Positions 32,719 to 41,893 of a DNA stretch of 64,000 nt are shown piece by piece. The DNA is from an uncultured Prevotella sp. (lineage in GTDB: Bacteria; Bacteroidota; Bacteroidia; Bacteroidales; Bacteroidaceae), in the NCBI RefSeq assembly GCF_946407605.1, contig NZ_CAMJOS010000004.1:141003-205002 (forward strand). The letters are read 5' to 3'. The notes under the pieces are model-generated. The model did not search any database. It saw only the letters and a program-made list of their open reading frames with translations, and was not told the origin of the DNA. The first letter of the stretch is position 1. Each line of letters opens with the position of its first letter. Made by a program: the position numbers and the translations under genes.

Positions 32719-35700
32719 CTACAATTTCACAGAAAATTTATCAATTAACTGACGATAGAGAGGATTTTGTCTCAGAATAGCGGGGCGACCCACTAATATC
32801 ATCTGACGACGGGCTCGTGTCAGCGCCACATTGAGTTTACGGTCTATGATCTGTCCCTCATCATCAATAAAGGTGCTGGCAGTCAGGAAGTCCAACTGAT
32901 AGAAACGGCTCACCCCTAAGTCGTAGATAATAACCTCACGCTGCGAGCCCTGATAGCGCTCTACGGTGTCTATGGTGATGGGGGACGGACTGAGGGCATC
33001 GCGGATGGCGGCTATCTGATTGCGATAGGTCACAATAATGCCCAGCGTCTTCTGGGGGTCGAAGCTGTCACCATAGAAACGACGGATACGTTGTGCCAGT
33101 AGGATAGTCATCTCAGCATCGCCTGGTACGAAGATGATACGACGGCTCTTCAGCAGGTCATCGAGAGCATCCTGTGAAGGCAGGTCGTAATGGAGCGAGT
33201 CCTCCTGCTGATGGGGCAACGGCACAGGCTTCAGCCAGGTATTATAGAAATGGGTACTGGCAAACTGTGCCACATCGGGGTGCATACGTCCCTGACGACT
33301 CAAGGTTCCGATGAACTGTGTACGCTTCTGAGCCATCTCCCAGTTATAGAGACGTTGGAACAGCGACTGGCGACAGTCGGTCAATCCAATAGCGTGGAGC
33401 AAGGGTGAGTCAACCTTTGCATCCTCAGGATTCTGCTGCACCACAGCAGGCAACTGCTTATGGTCGCCAATGAGTACAAAACGGTCTATCTGACTGCTGC
33501 TCAGTAAGCCGATAAGTCCTGGCTCCAACACCTGCGAAGCCTCATCGACAATGGCCAGAGAGAAATGAAGGCCATGCAGCAGGAAGGGACGGGCCTGCAT
33601 CATCGATGTGGTGCCAATGACGATACGGGGATTATCTTCAAGGCCTGCCTCACGGAGCATCGAACGAATCTCATCGACAGCACGGTTGGTGTAGGCCATG
33701 AGGAGGATATAACCCAACGATTCATCGTTGGGAGTAGTGGTGGAGAGCTCTTCCTCCACCATGAAGCGGAGGGCCATCGAGGTCTTGCCTGTACCTGGAG
33801 GACCCACCAGCAGGAAATAGTCGCGAGCCTGCTTGGCTTTCAGCAGGATGTCATCGTAATAGGGATTATAGGATTTTGAGAGCGTGATGGAAGTGTCAAC
33901 CTCTGGTGCACGCTGTCCTAAGAGGAGGTCTTTCTTTCGTTGTGACGACAAAATGAACTGATGCAGACTGCGAATGTTACTACCCGTAGACACATCGCTG
34001 CTGCCATGCTCTATGGCCCACTGCTTGTCGGAAGGGGCAAAAACGGCTTCATTCTGTTGACCGTCGTTCAGAAGCACCACCATCTTTTCTGCCCCAATCT
34101 CCTGCAATGTGCCCTTATAAAGAATATGGTGGCGCACATCGGGTTCATCGTCATACTGATACAGATAAACCATATCGCCCACTCGGAAGTTGAGGGTGGA
34201 GGACTGGGAGCTGACGTCTGAAGTATGAGGGCTGAGGGTGATAAGGTCATAGCCGCCATAGGGGTCGGTCTTTTCGCGCTTCTTGATGTTAAGATTCAGA
34301 ATGATATTGCCCTGTTCCTGCTTCTCGTCAAGTGACATCAGCCACAGGTCGGAATTACTACCTCCACTATGGTGCAACGTCTGTTCGCTGCTTCCTAACT
34401 TCTGTGCCCGTTGCTCACGATAGACAAAGGTCATCATCTGCTCATAATAGGCACGTTCCAAAGGATTGAGATTTGAGAATTGAGATTTGAGGTTTTCTAT
34501 CTCAGGCAGAATATACTGGTGAAAGTAACCATCACGGGCTATACCTTTATATATAACATCGGCATTGAGCAAAGGAAGAATACGTCCGAAACCATCACGG
34601 GCGATAAGCAGCTCTGTGGCCACAATCTGATTCCTCAACTTGATGGCCTCACGAAACAGCGTACGATAATAGTTGACGATGACAAGACCCTTATCCGGCG
34701 TATAACGAGAGTAGAGCAGACGGGTGTCCACCTGTGAGTCGCTCTTGCCGAAGTTATAACGCAACATGCCGTAATAGAGTAGCAACTGCACATAGTGACT
34801 TTCCAGTTGTAGTCCATGAGCATCATGACTCTGATATTCTATCTTCTGATTCTTGCCAGACTTCTGTTCTACCAGCAGACGCATGTCAGCAGTCATCAGG
34901 TCTACACGTCCCTGCAGTCCCAGTTTCTCACAGATAAATGAGGGTTCAAGAAGCGCTTGGGACTTGAGATTCGGAAACTGAGCATTAAGGATTTTGACTG
35001 CCTCGCGGATAACCTGCATCTGTTGTTCGGCTTCTTTCTCGAATTTCTCTTTGTCGAAGTCCTCGCAGGCAGCAAACCGCTCAGCCTGCTCACGATAGGA
35101 GCGCTGTAGTGACAGCTGCGTGGTGGCCTCTGGGTTATTGATGATGTCGTCGAGTGCCGTACCAGCGAAGTTTCCCAATAACGTGGCCTGGGTATTAGGC
35201 CTAGGCTTTAGGCGATTTACCGTATAGAGCAGGGGATGATGCCCATAGGCAGTGAAGCAGGTAGCCAGCGATGAGATGTCAAGCATGAAGTCGGGCTCTA
35301 CCACAATAATCTGAGGTCTGAGATGAGAGTTGTCAGAATGACAATCCAACAGATTGAGCTGCATCCCTTCACGCAGTACTTTCTGAAGATAGGTAAGGTC
35401 GCGGCCGCCCTCGGTACTGCCATAGTCAATGGTAATCTCGCCATCCTCGCTTTCAGCGGTGATGGTGGTGGCATCGAAGGAACGAACAATACAACGCACG
35501 TATAGTTTGTTGACAGAAGGCAGAGTAGGACGCGGCTGGAGGTTGACAGGCAGCAGCTGTAACAGACTGCCAGGCACATCCTCATGGAACACCATATTAA
35601 TAAATAAGGTAATGGCTCTCAGGTCGTAGAGCCACTCTTCCTTTGTCAGCTTCTCTTCTCCGTTGGAGTGACGACGTGCCTGTTGTATGGCCCACCGTTG

Positions 35701-35892
35701 CTGCGACTTCATGCCGCATTGCTTACAGACAAAGTCCACCTGCGAGAACAGGTTGCCAAAGGTGCCTCCTTGCGTCCTGCATCCCTCTGCCGCACAGAGT
35801 TTGATAATCTCGTGCAGCTGTCGGATGGTAGCTTGCTTGGGCTCTTCCTGTGCCAGCGTCAGACAGATATCGTATAGTTCCTTAGCGTTCAT
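32719..35892 (-). CDS. Dna2-like protein: Cas4/RecB-type nuclease fused to superfamily-1 helicase
   Basis: 1057 residues. A PD-(D/E)xK nuclease domain at about 300-400 shows GLQGRVDLM (Asp), LLVEQKSGK (E-x-K) and the RecB/Cas4 Q-motif YVQLLLYYGML. The helicase follows: Walker A VGPPGTGKTSMALRFM (about 700), Walker B LAIVDEASQVLEP, FVLIGDHKQLPAVVQQ, then motifs V and VI (TVERYQGSQREVIIYDL, ALTRARRQMILVG). The N-terminal 70 residues hold a few Cys (FVCKQCG). Likely role: DNA end processing or repair. It overlaps the upstream helicase gene by 4 bp. Several stretches (FSNLNPLE, FPNLKSQALL, SSQSSTLNF) look like inserted repeat-encoded peptides. Confidence 0.88.
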   Translation of the reverse strand: MNAKELYDICLTLAQEEPKQATIRQLHEIIKLCAAEGCRTQGGTFGNLFSQVDFVCKQCGMKSQQRWAIQQARRHSNGEEKLTKEEWLYDLRAITLFINMVFHEDVPGSLLQLLPVNLQPRPTLPSVNKLYVRCIVRSFDATTITAESEDGEITIDYGSTEGGRDLTYLQKVLREGMQLNLLDCHSDNSHLRPQIIVVEPDFMLDISSLATCFTAYGHHPLLYTVNRLKPRPNTQATLLGNFAGTALDDIINNPEATTQLSLQRSYREQAERFAACEDFDKEKFEKEAEQQMQVIREAVKILNAQFPNLKSQALLEPSFICEKLGLQGRVDLMTADMRLLVEQKSGKNQKIEYQSHDAHGLQLESHYVQLLLYYGMLRYNFGKSDSQVDTRLLYSRYTPDKGLVIVNYYRTLFREAIKLRNQIVATELLIARDGFGRILPLLNADVIYKGIARDGYFHQYILPEIENLKSQFSNLNPLERAYYEQMMTFVYREQRAQKLGSSEQTLHHSGGSNSDLWLMSLDEKQEQGNIILNLNIKKREKTDPYGGYDLITLSPHTSDVSSQSSTLNFRVGDMVYLYQYDDEPDVRHHILYKGTLQEIGAEKMVVLLNDGQQNEAVFAPSDKQWAIEHGSSDVSTGSNIRSLHQFILSSQRKKDLLLGQRAPEVDTSITLSKSYNPYYDDILLKAKQARDYFLLVGPPGTGKTSMALRFMVEEELSTTTPNDESLGYILLMAYTNRAVDEIRSMLREAGLEDNPRIVIGTTSMMQARPFLLHGLHFSLAIVDEASQVLEPGLIGLLSSSQIDRFVLIGDHKQLPAVVQQNPEDAKVDSPLLHAIGLTDCRQSLFQRLYNWEMAQKRTQFIGTLSRQGRMHPDVAQFASTHFYNTWLKPVPLPHQQEDSLHYDLPSQDALDDLLKSRRIIFVPGDAEMTILLAQRIRRFYGDSFDPQKTLGIIVTYRNQIAAIRDALSPSPITIDTVERYQGSQREVIIYDLGVSRFYQLDFLTASTFIDDEGQIIDRKLNVALTRARRQMILVGRPAILRQNPLYRQLIDKFSVKL
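34461..34494 (-). repeat. In-frame TCTCAA-word repeat in the nuclease-helicase gene
   Basis: Read on the coding strand it gives NLKSQFSNLNP. A weaker related stretch at about 34950-34985 gives FPNLKSQ. Confidence 0.6.
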
Positions 35893-37766
35893 TTGGCTTG
35901 TTTCAAAGACTCGATATACTGATAGAGCTTTCGATAGAAAGGATGACGCGTCATCGTGGGACGATCGCCCAGGATGATGACCTTCATCCTGGCTCGAGTA
36001 ATGGCCACATTCATGCGACGTAAGTCGCGAAGGAAGCCTATCTGCCCCTCATCGTTAGAGCGTACCAGCGAGATGATGATGATGTCGCGCTCCTGACCTT
36101 GGAAACCGTCAACGGTATTCACACTGATGCGTGTCCTGAATGGTTTTATCCATTCTTTCTTCCTGATTTGCTGACGCAGATACTGCACCTGAGCACGGTA
36201 TGGCGAGATGATACCCACATCAAGTCGCTCCTGGAGGATACGCTCCTTGCCTATCATCTCAAAGTAGGCCTGCAACGAGAGTAATGTCAGCTCGGCCTCG
36301 GTCTTGTTGATGCGTCCAAACGACTCACCCACGAATTCCTCCTTACCTTCATATTCCGAAGTATCAATCCATGTCATTGGCAAGTCCAAGTCCAGGATAC
36401 TGCGATGCTCCACCTCTGGTGCGGCTATCATCTGGTTGTGGTAGAACCAGTCGCTGGAGAAGCGCATGATATCTTCGTGCATCCTATATTGGATACGCAA
36501 CAGCGTCACCACCTCAGGTTTCTCTTCAGCAATGCGCTCCATCAGCGTACGTCCTAGTCCACCCTTCAAGGCTTCATAACATTTCACCGTGGGTGGCAAC
36601 TGACAATGGTCACCAGCCAGGATGACACGACTTGCCCTACGGATGGGAATCCAGCAGGCTGCCTCGAGAGCCTGGGCTGCCTCATCGATGAAGAGCGTGC
36701 CAAACTTCATGCCGTCGAGCAAACGATTGGCTGAGCCTACCAGGGTGCAGGCGATGACACGCGCCTCACCAAAGAGTTCGGCATTGATACGTATCTCCAA
36801 TTCGGTAGCACGACTCTTCAGGCGGTCCATCTTCTGATGCCAGTTTTCGGTTCTCTTTCGCTGACTGCGCAGTTCGCGGATAGCTTTACGAATGCTCCAG
36901 AGCTGGGGGTAATCGGGATGGGCCTCGAAACGACGTTCATAGGTGAACGACAGCATCTTATCGTCTACACGTACTGGATTGCCGATACGTAGTACGTTAA
37001 GCCCTCGGTCCACCAGTTTTTCACTGATCCAGTCCACTGCCATATTACTTTGGGCACATACCAGCACCTGACTCTCACGTCGTAACGTCTCGTAGATAGC
37101 TTCTACTAGTGTGGTGGTCTTGCCTGTTCCTGGAGGGCCATGCACAATGGCCACATCCTTGGCTCGCAACACTTCGTTAACGGCATGTTGCTGAGTATCA
37201 TTCAGATACGAAAAGCCCATATCAGGAAACGAGAACGTCTCGGCCTTCTGGTGCGAATAGAAGAGGTCGCGTAGATATCCCAGTCTACCCTTGGCTCGCA
37301 TGGTACGTTCCAAGGCCTCGAACATCAGGCGATAGGAGGTCTCGTCGAAAAAGAGCTGCACACCCAGCAGACCATCACTTATCTGAAGGTCGGCAACAGA
37401 GAAACCATCAGGCACGCTGATAACCATCCGGTCGCCATCAACATAGCTCACTGTGCCGGTGGCAGGAAAGAAACGAATGGCCTTTTCCTGTTGTACAAAG
37501 AACTGTACCGGACGTCCAAACTCAAAGTTATGGTCTGTATCATCATCGTTCTGACGGAACACCTCCACGCAGTATTGGTTCAGTGAGTTATAGTACGACT
37601 TTCCCACTCGCAACGGCATCCAGGCATCGCCACGCTTCACCCTCCGCAACATACCGAGTGCCTCGGTCTGCTGCTGAAAGGCTTGCTTTTCCTCGTCGTA
37701 CTCCATCTGCAGCAGCATGCGTTGCCGTTGGAGTTCCAGAATGGGTGATGATATTTCTTTATTCAT
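35889..37766 (-). CDS. SMUBP-2/IGHMBP2-like superfamily-1 helicase
   Basis: 625 residues. The N-terminal 180 residues form the family's beta-barrel region. Motor motifs: Walker A VHGPPGTGKTTTLVEAIYE (about 215), QSNMAVDWISEKL (motif Ia), Walker B TLFIDEAAQALEAACW, LAGDHCQLPPTVK (motif III), IQYRMHEDIM (IV), VNTVDGFQGQERDIIIISLV (V), NVAITRARMKVIILGD (VI). An Upf1-like 5'-3' DNA/RNA helicase; no nuclease part is visible. It overlaps the next gene by 4 bp and starts 4 bp after the pseudouridine synthase gene, so the three are one operon. Confidence 0.93.
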   Translation of the reverse strand: MNKEISSPILELQRQRMLLQMEYDEEKQAFQQQTEALGMLRRVKRGDAWMPLRVGKSYYNSLNQYCVEVFRQNDDDTDHNFEFGRPVQFFVQQEKAIRFFPATGTVSYVDGDRMVISVPDGFSVADLQISDGLLGVQLFFDETSYRLMFEALERTMRAKGRLGYLRDLFYSHQKAETFSFPDMGFSYLNDTQQHAVNEVLRAKDVAIVHGPPGTGKTTTLVEAIYETLRRESQVLVCAQSNMAVDWISEKLVDRGLNVLRIGNPVRVDDKMLSFTYERRFEAHPDYPQLWSIRKAIRELRSQRKRTENWHQKMDRLKSRATELEIRINAELFGEARVIACTLVGSANRLLDGMKFGTLFIDEAAQALEAACWIPIRRASRVILAGDHCQLPPTVKCYEALKGGLGRTLMERIAEEKPEVVTLLRIQYRMHEDIMRFSSDWFYHNQMIAAPEVEHRSILDLDLPMTWIDTSEYEGKEEFVGESFGRINKTEAELTLLSLQAYFEMIGKERILQERLDVGIISPYRAQVQYLRQQIRKKEWIKPFRTRISVNTVDGFQGQERDIIIISLVRSNDEGQIGFLRDLRRMNVAITRARMKVIILGDRPTMTRHPFYRKLYQYIESLKQAK

Positions 37767-37769
37767 ATA

Positions 37770-39350
37770 TTAAAAGGGTGCAGGACGGCGGAACATCAGT
37801 CGGTTTTCAGTTACTGGATCAAGAAACGACAAGACTTCAGCATGCAGATACAGACGGTCGGCTTTATGACCATACAGACGGTCGCCCTTGATGGGGTTTG
37901 ACAGTCCCTGCTCATGGGCACAATGCACCCGAAGCTGATGAGTACGCCCAGTACGAGGATCCAACAGCACGTTATTGCCGCTCATCTTCACACAGAAAGT
38001 CTTGGCGGGCTTACCGTGCTCATAATCCACCACCTGACGCGGTCGGTCCATGGGGTCTGGTCGCAAAGGGAGTTCGATGGTACAGCTGGGACTATCCATC
38101 GGACGTTCCAGCTGAGCCCTGTATAGCTTACTTACGGTGTGGTCTCGAAACTGCATCTGCAGGTGCTTATGGGCCTCTTTCGACAAAGCAACGACAAGGA
38201 GTCCAGAGGTATCCATATCAAGCCGATGCACCATATATGCCTCACCATATTTTGCGCGAAGGATACTCTCTACTGACGGCTGTTTACTGCGACCAGGCAC
38301 AGATAGCATACCAGCAGGCTTGCACACCACAGCATAGCGACCTTCCACAACACTGACATATTCCAGTTCGCCTGTCTTCATGTCTTCCGTATCGATAGTT
38401 AGGTCTTTGATACCTAACATCCACTCGAGAATAGGCTTGCACTTGCCGCGACAGGCCGTATAGAACTGATCATGATGACGAATCTCCATACTGGGAGAGC
38501 GTCCCTGCCAGAACTCGGCGATGCTGAGCGGCCGCAGGTGATTCATAAAGGCAAACTGCAGCAACTTAGGAGCACAGCACTCGCCAGAACCAGAGGGAGG
38601 CACACCTTGTGGTGTGTCTGCGAATATCTCTGTCAGCGAACGGAAATCGCCTAGTGTGTTTCTCATCATGAAATGATCAAACAACCAGTGTTGCAGGGAG
38701 TCAGAGCGCATTTTTCTGCTGTATTTCAGATGCGTCAGCTCGGCTTCTATTGGCTTCAGCCTTTCTGCTGCAGCGGATAGACGTTCACTCCATTGTTTCT
38801 TCAGGCGTCGGAGTTCAGCTTTCTGAAACTGACTCTCACGAATCATCTCTGCCGTCTCACCCTGCGCCATCCGCTGTGCATCACGTCGTGCCTTGGCCTC
38901 TAACATCAGCGTCTTGTAAGCTGCTATCTCGTCAGAGGCTTGATCCTTCATACGAGTCACCTCTTTTATAATAGTAGAACGTTCGGCCGATGACTCTATT
39001 TGTTCTACCTGCCTGTTGATATCCGAGATGCGAGCCTCCTCCTGCTTGAAGTAACCATCGGGCTGCAGATAGTCAAAGACGGCTGGCACAAACCAAGGCC
39101 AGTCCTCGCGACCTCCTATCTGTCCGCTGTAGGCAGCAAGAAAGCCTAATTGTCCTTTCTCATCCTCACATACCAACACGCCAAACATCTTACCATTGGC
39201 CACCTCGTCGGCCCATGCCGTCTGCTGTTTTAGATAGGCTCGCACCTCATCAGCCGCCAACAGACAAAGCGGATGAGGCTCATAGTCCAGCGGGTTGTTC
39301 AACTGCTGGGGACGAGAAAGGGTGGTATGTAGTGGGTGAAACTCCGTCAT
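37770..39350 (-). CDS. RluA-family pseudouridine synthase with long N-terminal extension
   Basis: 526 residues from ATG 39350; the frame start at 39386 is upstream of the promoter. The first 300 or so residues are not part of the catalytic fold and include a charged, probably coiled-coil stretch (about 95-225). The catalytic domain has VHRLDMDTSGLLVVALS with the active Asp, VSKLYRAQL, and the C-terminal GRTHQLRVHCAH motif. RluA enzymes isomerise uridine in rRNA or tRNA; which site is modified cannot be told. It is the first gene of a three-gene operon with two SF1 helicases, a layout that suggests RNA-related work. Confidence 0.9.
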   Translation of the reverse strand: MTEFHPLHTTLSRPQQLNNPLDYEPHPLCLLAADEVRAYLKQQTAWADEVANGKMFGVLVCEDEKGQLGFLAAYSGQIGGREDWPWFVPAVFDYLQPDGYFKQEEARISDINRQVEQIESSAERSTIIKEVTRMKDQASDEIAAYKTLMLEAKARRDAQRMAQGETAEMIRESQFQKAELRRLKKQWSERLSAAAERLKPIEAELTHLKYSRKMRSDSLQHWLFDHFMMRNTLGDFRSLTEIFADTPQGVPPSGSGECCAPKLLQFAFMNHLRPLSIAEFWQGRSPSMEIRHHDQFYTACRGKCKPILEWMLGIKDLTIDTEDMKTGELEYVSVVEGRYAVVCKPAGMLSVPGRSKQPSVESILRAKYGEAYMVHRLDMDTSGLLVVALSKEAHKHLQMQFRDHTVSKLYRAQLERPMDSPSCTIELPLRPDPMDRPRQVVDYEHGKPAKTFCVKMSGNNVLLDPRTGRTHQLRVHCAHEQGLSNPIKGDRLYGHKADRLYLHAEVLSFLDPVTENRLMFRRPAPF

Positions 39351-39356
39351 GGTGTG

Positions 39357-39364
39357 CAAAGTTA
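39357..39364 (-). promoter_or_regulatory. -7 box for the pseudouridine synthase-helicase operon, near-leaderless
   Basis: TAACTTTG on the minus strand, 6 nt before ATG 39350. Confidence 0.7.
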
Positions 39365-39447
39365 CAAATAAGTAGGCGAAAAGCAAAGCGAAAACGCTTT
39401 TTTCTCATTTCTTCGTCTTTTTCTTTCTTTTTTTAGGACTTATTTTG

Positions 39448-39455
39448 TATCTTTG
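39448..39455 (+). promoter_or_regulatory. -7 box for the GH3 gene
   Basis: TATCTTTG, 31 nt before ATG 39487. Confidence 0.65.
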
Positions 39456-39486
39456 CAGGCTGGGAGGACTATAAATAATAACTAAC

Positions 39487-41856
39487 GTGATGAAGAGACT
39501 TCTTATAATGTTGCAATTCGCCGCCATCTTGATGGCTAGTTGCTCAAGCGATAATGATATGGAACAGCAGATAGACGAACTCTATGACAGCATGTCGCAG
39601 GAGGAACGCATCGCTCAGTTGCGTAGCATGTATATGGATGAGCTGTTCGACGAACAGGGTCGGTTGGATACTGCCAAATGTCGCCAGTTGATTCCCAATG
39701 GCATAGGCCATTTCTCGCAATATGCCAGTCAGGTACCTCGTGAGGCTGACGAGCTACGCGACCGTGTAGCTGCCGTACAGGAATGGCTGATGGAGAACAC
39801 ACCTCACGGCATTCCAGCTCTTTTCCACGAGGAGGTGCTCTCTGGCATCAATACCCGTGGTGCCACTATCTATCCCCAACAGATAGGTCAGGCCTGTTCG
39901 TTTAATACCGAACTGGCACAAATCAAGACCCACCAGACGGGACTCACCATGCGCAAGATGGGTGGTGTGCTGTCGCTGTCGCCCATGGTCGATGTGTGTC
40001 GCAACCCCTCTTTCAACCGCTTGGAGGAATCGTATGGCGAAGATGCTTACCTCTCGGCCATGATGGGTGTAGCCTTCGTGAGAGGCTTGCAGCAGTCGGA
40101 CCTAAAGCATGGCGTGGGTGCCTGCTCTAAACACTATCTGGGCTATGGCGGTGGCGGCGATGCCGACGAGAAAGAGCTGATGGAAGAAATTCTGATGCCC
40201 CACGAGGCGATGATTCGTTTGGCAGGCAGCAAGGCGCTGATGCCTGGTTATCATGCTGTGCATGGCATCAACTGCGTGGCTAATGATGAGATTCTTAACG
40301 ACATCCTGCGTGGCTATCTGGGTTTCGACGGCATGGTGGTGAGCGACTACACTGCCATAGATCAACTGCCCGACCAGAAAGACCCCATCCACAAGGCAGC
40401 GGCTGCCATCAATGGTGGTAATGATGTGGACTTCCCACAGGGCGACAACTACAAATTCCTGCAGCAGGCCATCGATCAGGGATTGGTGAAGCCAGAGGCC
40501 TTTGAACGTGCTGTGAAAGATGTGCTGCGCTATAAATATCGTGCTGGCTTCATGGACAAGAATCCTTATTTATATAGTAAGGAGCACATTATCCTCGATA
40601 CTCCCAAGGAGCGCCAGACGGCATATAAGATTGCCACCCAGTCAGTGGTACTGCTAGAGAATAACGGCATCCTTCCCATCAAGCGTCAAACCACCATCTT
40701 CAATGCCCAAACCTCAAATGTCAAGATTCTTCTCACTGGTCCCAATGCCAATTCGATGTGGGCCATGTGTGGCGACTATTCGTTCCCTGCTATGAGCTAT
40801 TTCTGGAAGAAGGTAACGGAAGACCTTGACCATCCTCATGTCATCACCCTGTTGGAAGGCATGAAGGACAATAAGACCGAGGATATCGATATCATGTATT
40901 CCAGGGGTTGTGACTGGACAGAGACCATCGAGACCGACTTCAAGAAAGGCGGCGATATCAGAGCGTGGGAGTATGATATCCTGCATAGAAAGGTGGATGC
41001 TGGCGAGAAGGCCGATAAGGACGAAGCTCTCAGGATGGCTGAGCAATGTGATGTGATTATTGCTGCTGTGGGCGAGAATGTGATGCTTTGCGGCGAGAAT
41101 CGCGATCGCCATGGACTCCGTCTACCTGGCCATCAGGAGCAGTTTGTGAAAGAACTCATAAACACAGGTAAGCCTGTGGTTCTGGTAGTCTTTGGAGGTC
41201 GTGCTCAGGTCATCTCTGGCTTGGCCGAACGCTGTGCAGCCGTTATTCAGGCCTGGTACCCTGGCGAGGAGGGCGGTCATGCTGTGGCCGACATCCTTTA
41301 TGGCAAAGTTTCGCCTTCTGCTAAGCTGTCTGTCAGCTATCCCAAGCATGAGATTCGCAAGTCCATCTGTTATAATACCCAATCCTCCAACCTCAAGTCT
41401 CAAATCCAATGGCCTTTCGGCTATGGCTTGAGCTACACCTCTTTTGAATATAAGAACCTGAAGGTTGACAGCGTGGCCTCAACATCAAACAAGTGCATCA
41501 CTCTTTCGTTTGACGTGACGAACACGGGACAGATGGAGGCCGACGAGATTGCACAGATCTACCTGTCGCCTCAAGACCAAAATTCCAACCTCAAGCCCCT
41601 CACTCTCCAAGGCTTTGTCCGCATACCTCTCCGCGCTGGACAAACCAAGACAGTGAAGGCTAAGCTCTATGTCGAGCAGTTTGGCTATTACACCCATGAG
41701 GGTGATCGATTCTGGAATGTTTCGCCAGGCGATTACACCATTAAGGTTGGCGCTTCGTCTGCCGATATCCGCTTGGAGCATAAGGTGTCGTTGACAGGCG
41801 AGACCTATAAAAAGCCTCTGCGCGAATACTATTTCTCGGAAGTTTTCGTTAACTAA
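39487..41856 (+). CDS. Glycoside hydrolase family 3 (beta-glucosidase/beta-xylosidase-like lipoprotein)
   Basis: 789 residues. Lipobox LMASC with Cys19, so probably membrane-anchored. GH3 N-terminal barrel: HGIPALFHEEVLSG, RLEESYGEDAYLSAMM, the Lys-His pair in GACSKHYLGYG, and the nucleophile Asp287 in MVVSDYTAIDQLPD. The C-terminal domain starts near 395 (VVLLENNGILPI), and a fibronectin III-like domain ends the protein. Exo-acting hydrolysis of beta-linked glucosides or xylosides is expected. The next gene, an esterase, starts 37 bp later. Repeat-derived peptides occur at three points (QTSNVK, QSSNLKSQIQ, QNSNLKPLTLQ). Confidence 0.93.
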   Translation: MMKRLLIMLQFAAILMASCSSDNDMEQQIDELYDSMSQEERIAQLRSMYMDELFDEQGRLDTAKCRQLIPNGIGHFSQYASQVPREADELRDRVAAVQEWLMENTPHGIPALFHEEVLSGINTRGATIYPQQIGQACSFNTELAQIKTHQTGLTMRKMGGVLSLSPMVDVCRNPSFNRLEESYGEDAYLSAMMGVAFVRGLQQSDLKHGVGACSKHYLGYGGGGDADEKELMEEILMPHEAMIRLAGSKALMPGYHAVHGINCVANDEILNDILRGYLGFDGMVVSDYTAIDQLPDQKDPIHKAAAAINGGNDVDFPQGDNYKFLQQAIDQGLVKPEAFERAVKDVLRYKYRAGFMDKNPYLYSKEHIILDTPKERQTAYKIATQSVVLLENNGILPIKRQTTIFNAQTSNVKILLTGPNANSMWAMCGDYSFPAMSYFWKKVTEDLDHPHVITLLEGMKDNKTEDIDIMYSRGCDWTETIETDFKKGGDIRAWEYDILHRKVDAGEKADKDEALRMAEQCDVIIAAVGENVMLCGENRDRHGLRLPGHQEQFVKELINTGKPVVLVVFGGRAQVISGLAERCAAVIQAWYPGEEGGHAVADILYGKVSPSAKLSVSYPKHEIRKSICYNTQSSNLKSQIQWPFGYGLSYTSFEYKNLKVDSVASTSNKCITLSFDVTNTGQMEADEIAQIYLSPQDQNSNLKPLTLQGFVRIPLRAGQTKTVKAKLYVEQFGYYTHEGDRFWNVSPGDYTIKVGASSADIRLEHKVSLTGETYKKPLREYYFSEVFVN
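41377..41410 (+). repeat. In-frame TCTCAA-word repeat in the GH3 gene
   Basis: Gives QSSNLKSQIQ in the coding frame. Related stretches lie at about 40707-40727 and 41575-41612. Confidence 0.6.
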
Positions 41857-41893
41857 ATAATAATAACTTTAAACCATCAAACAAAAAACAAAA

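Noticed and set aside
32719..35892. The nuclease-helicase as a CRISPR Cas4 protein
   Set aside because: The Cas4/RecB fold is fused to a helicase and no CRISPR array or other cas gene is present.
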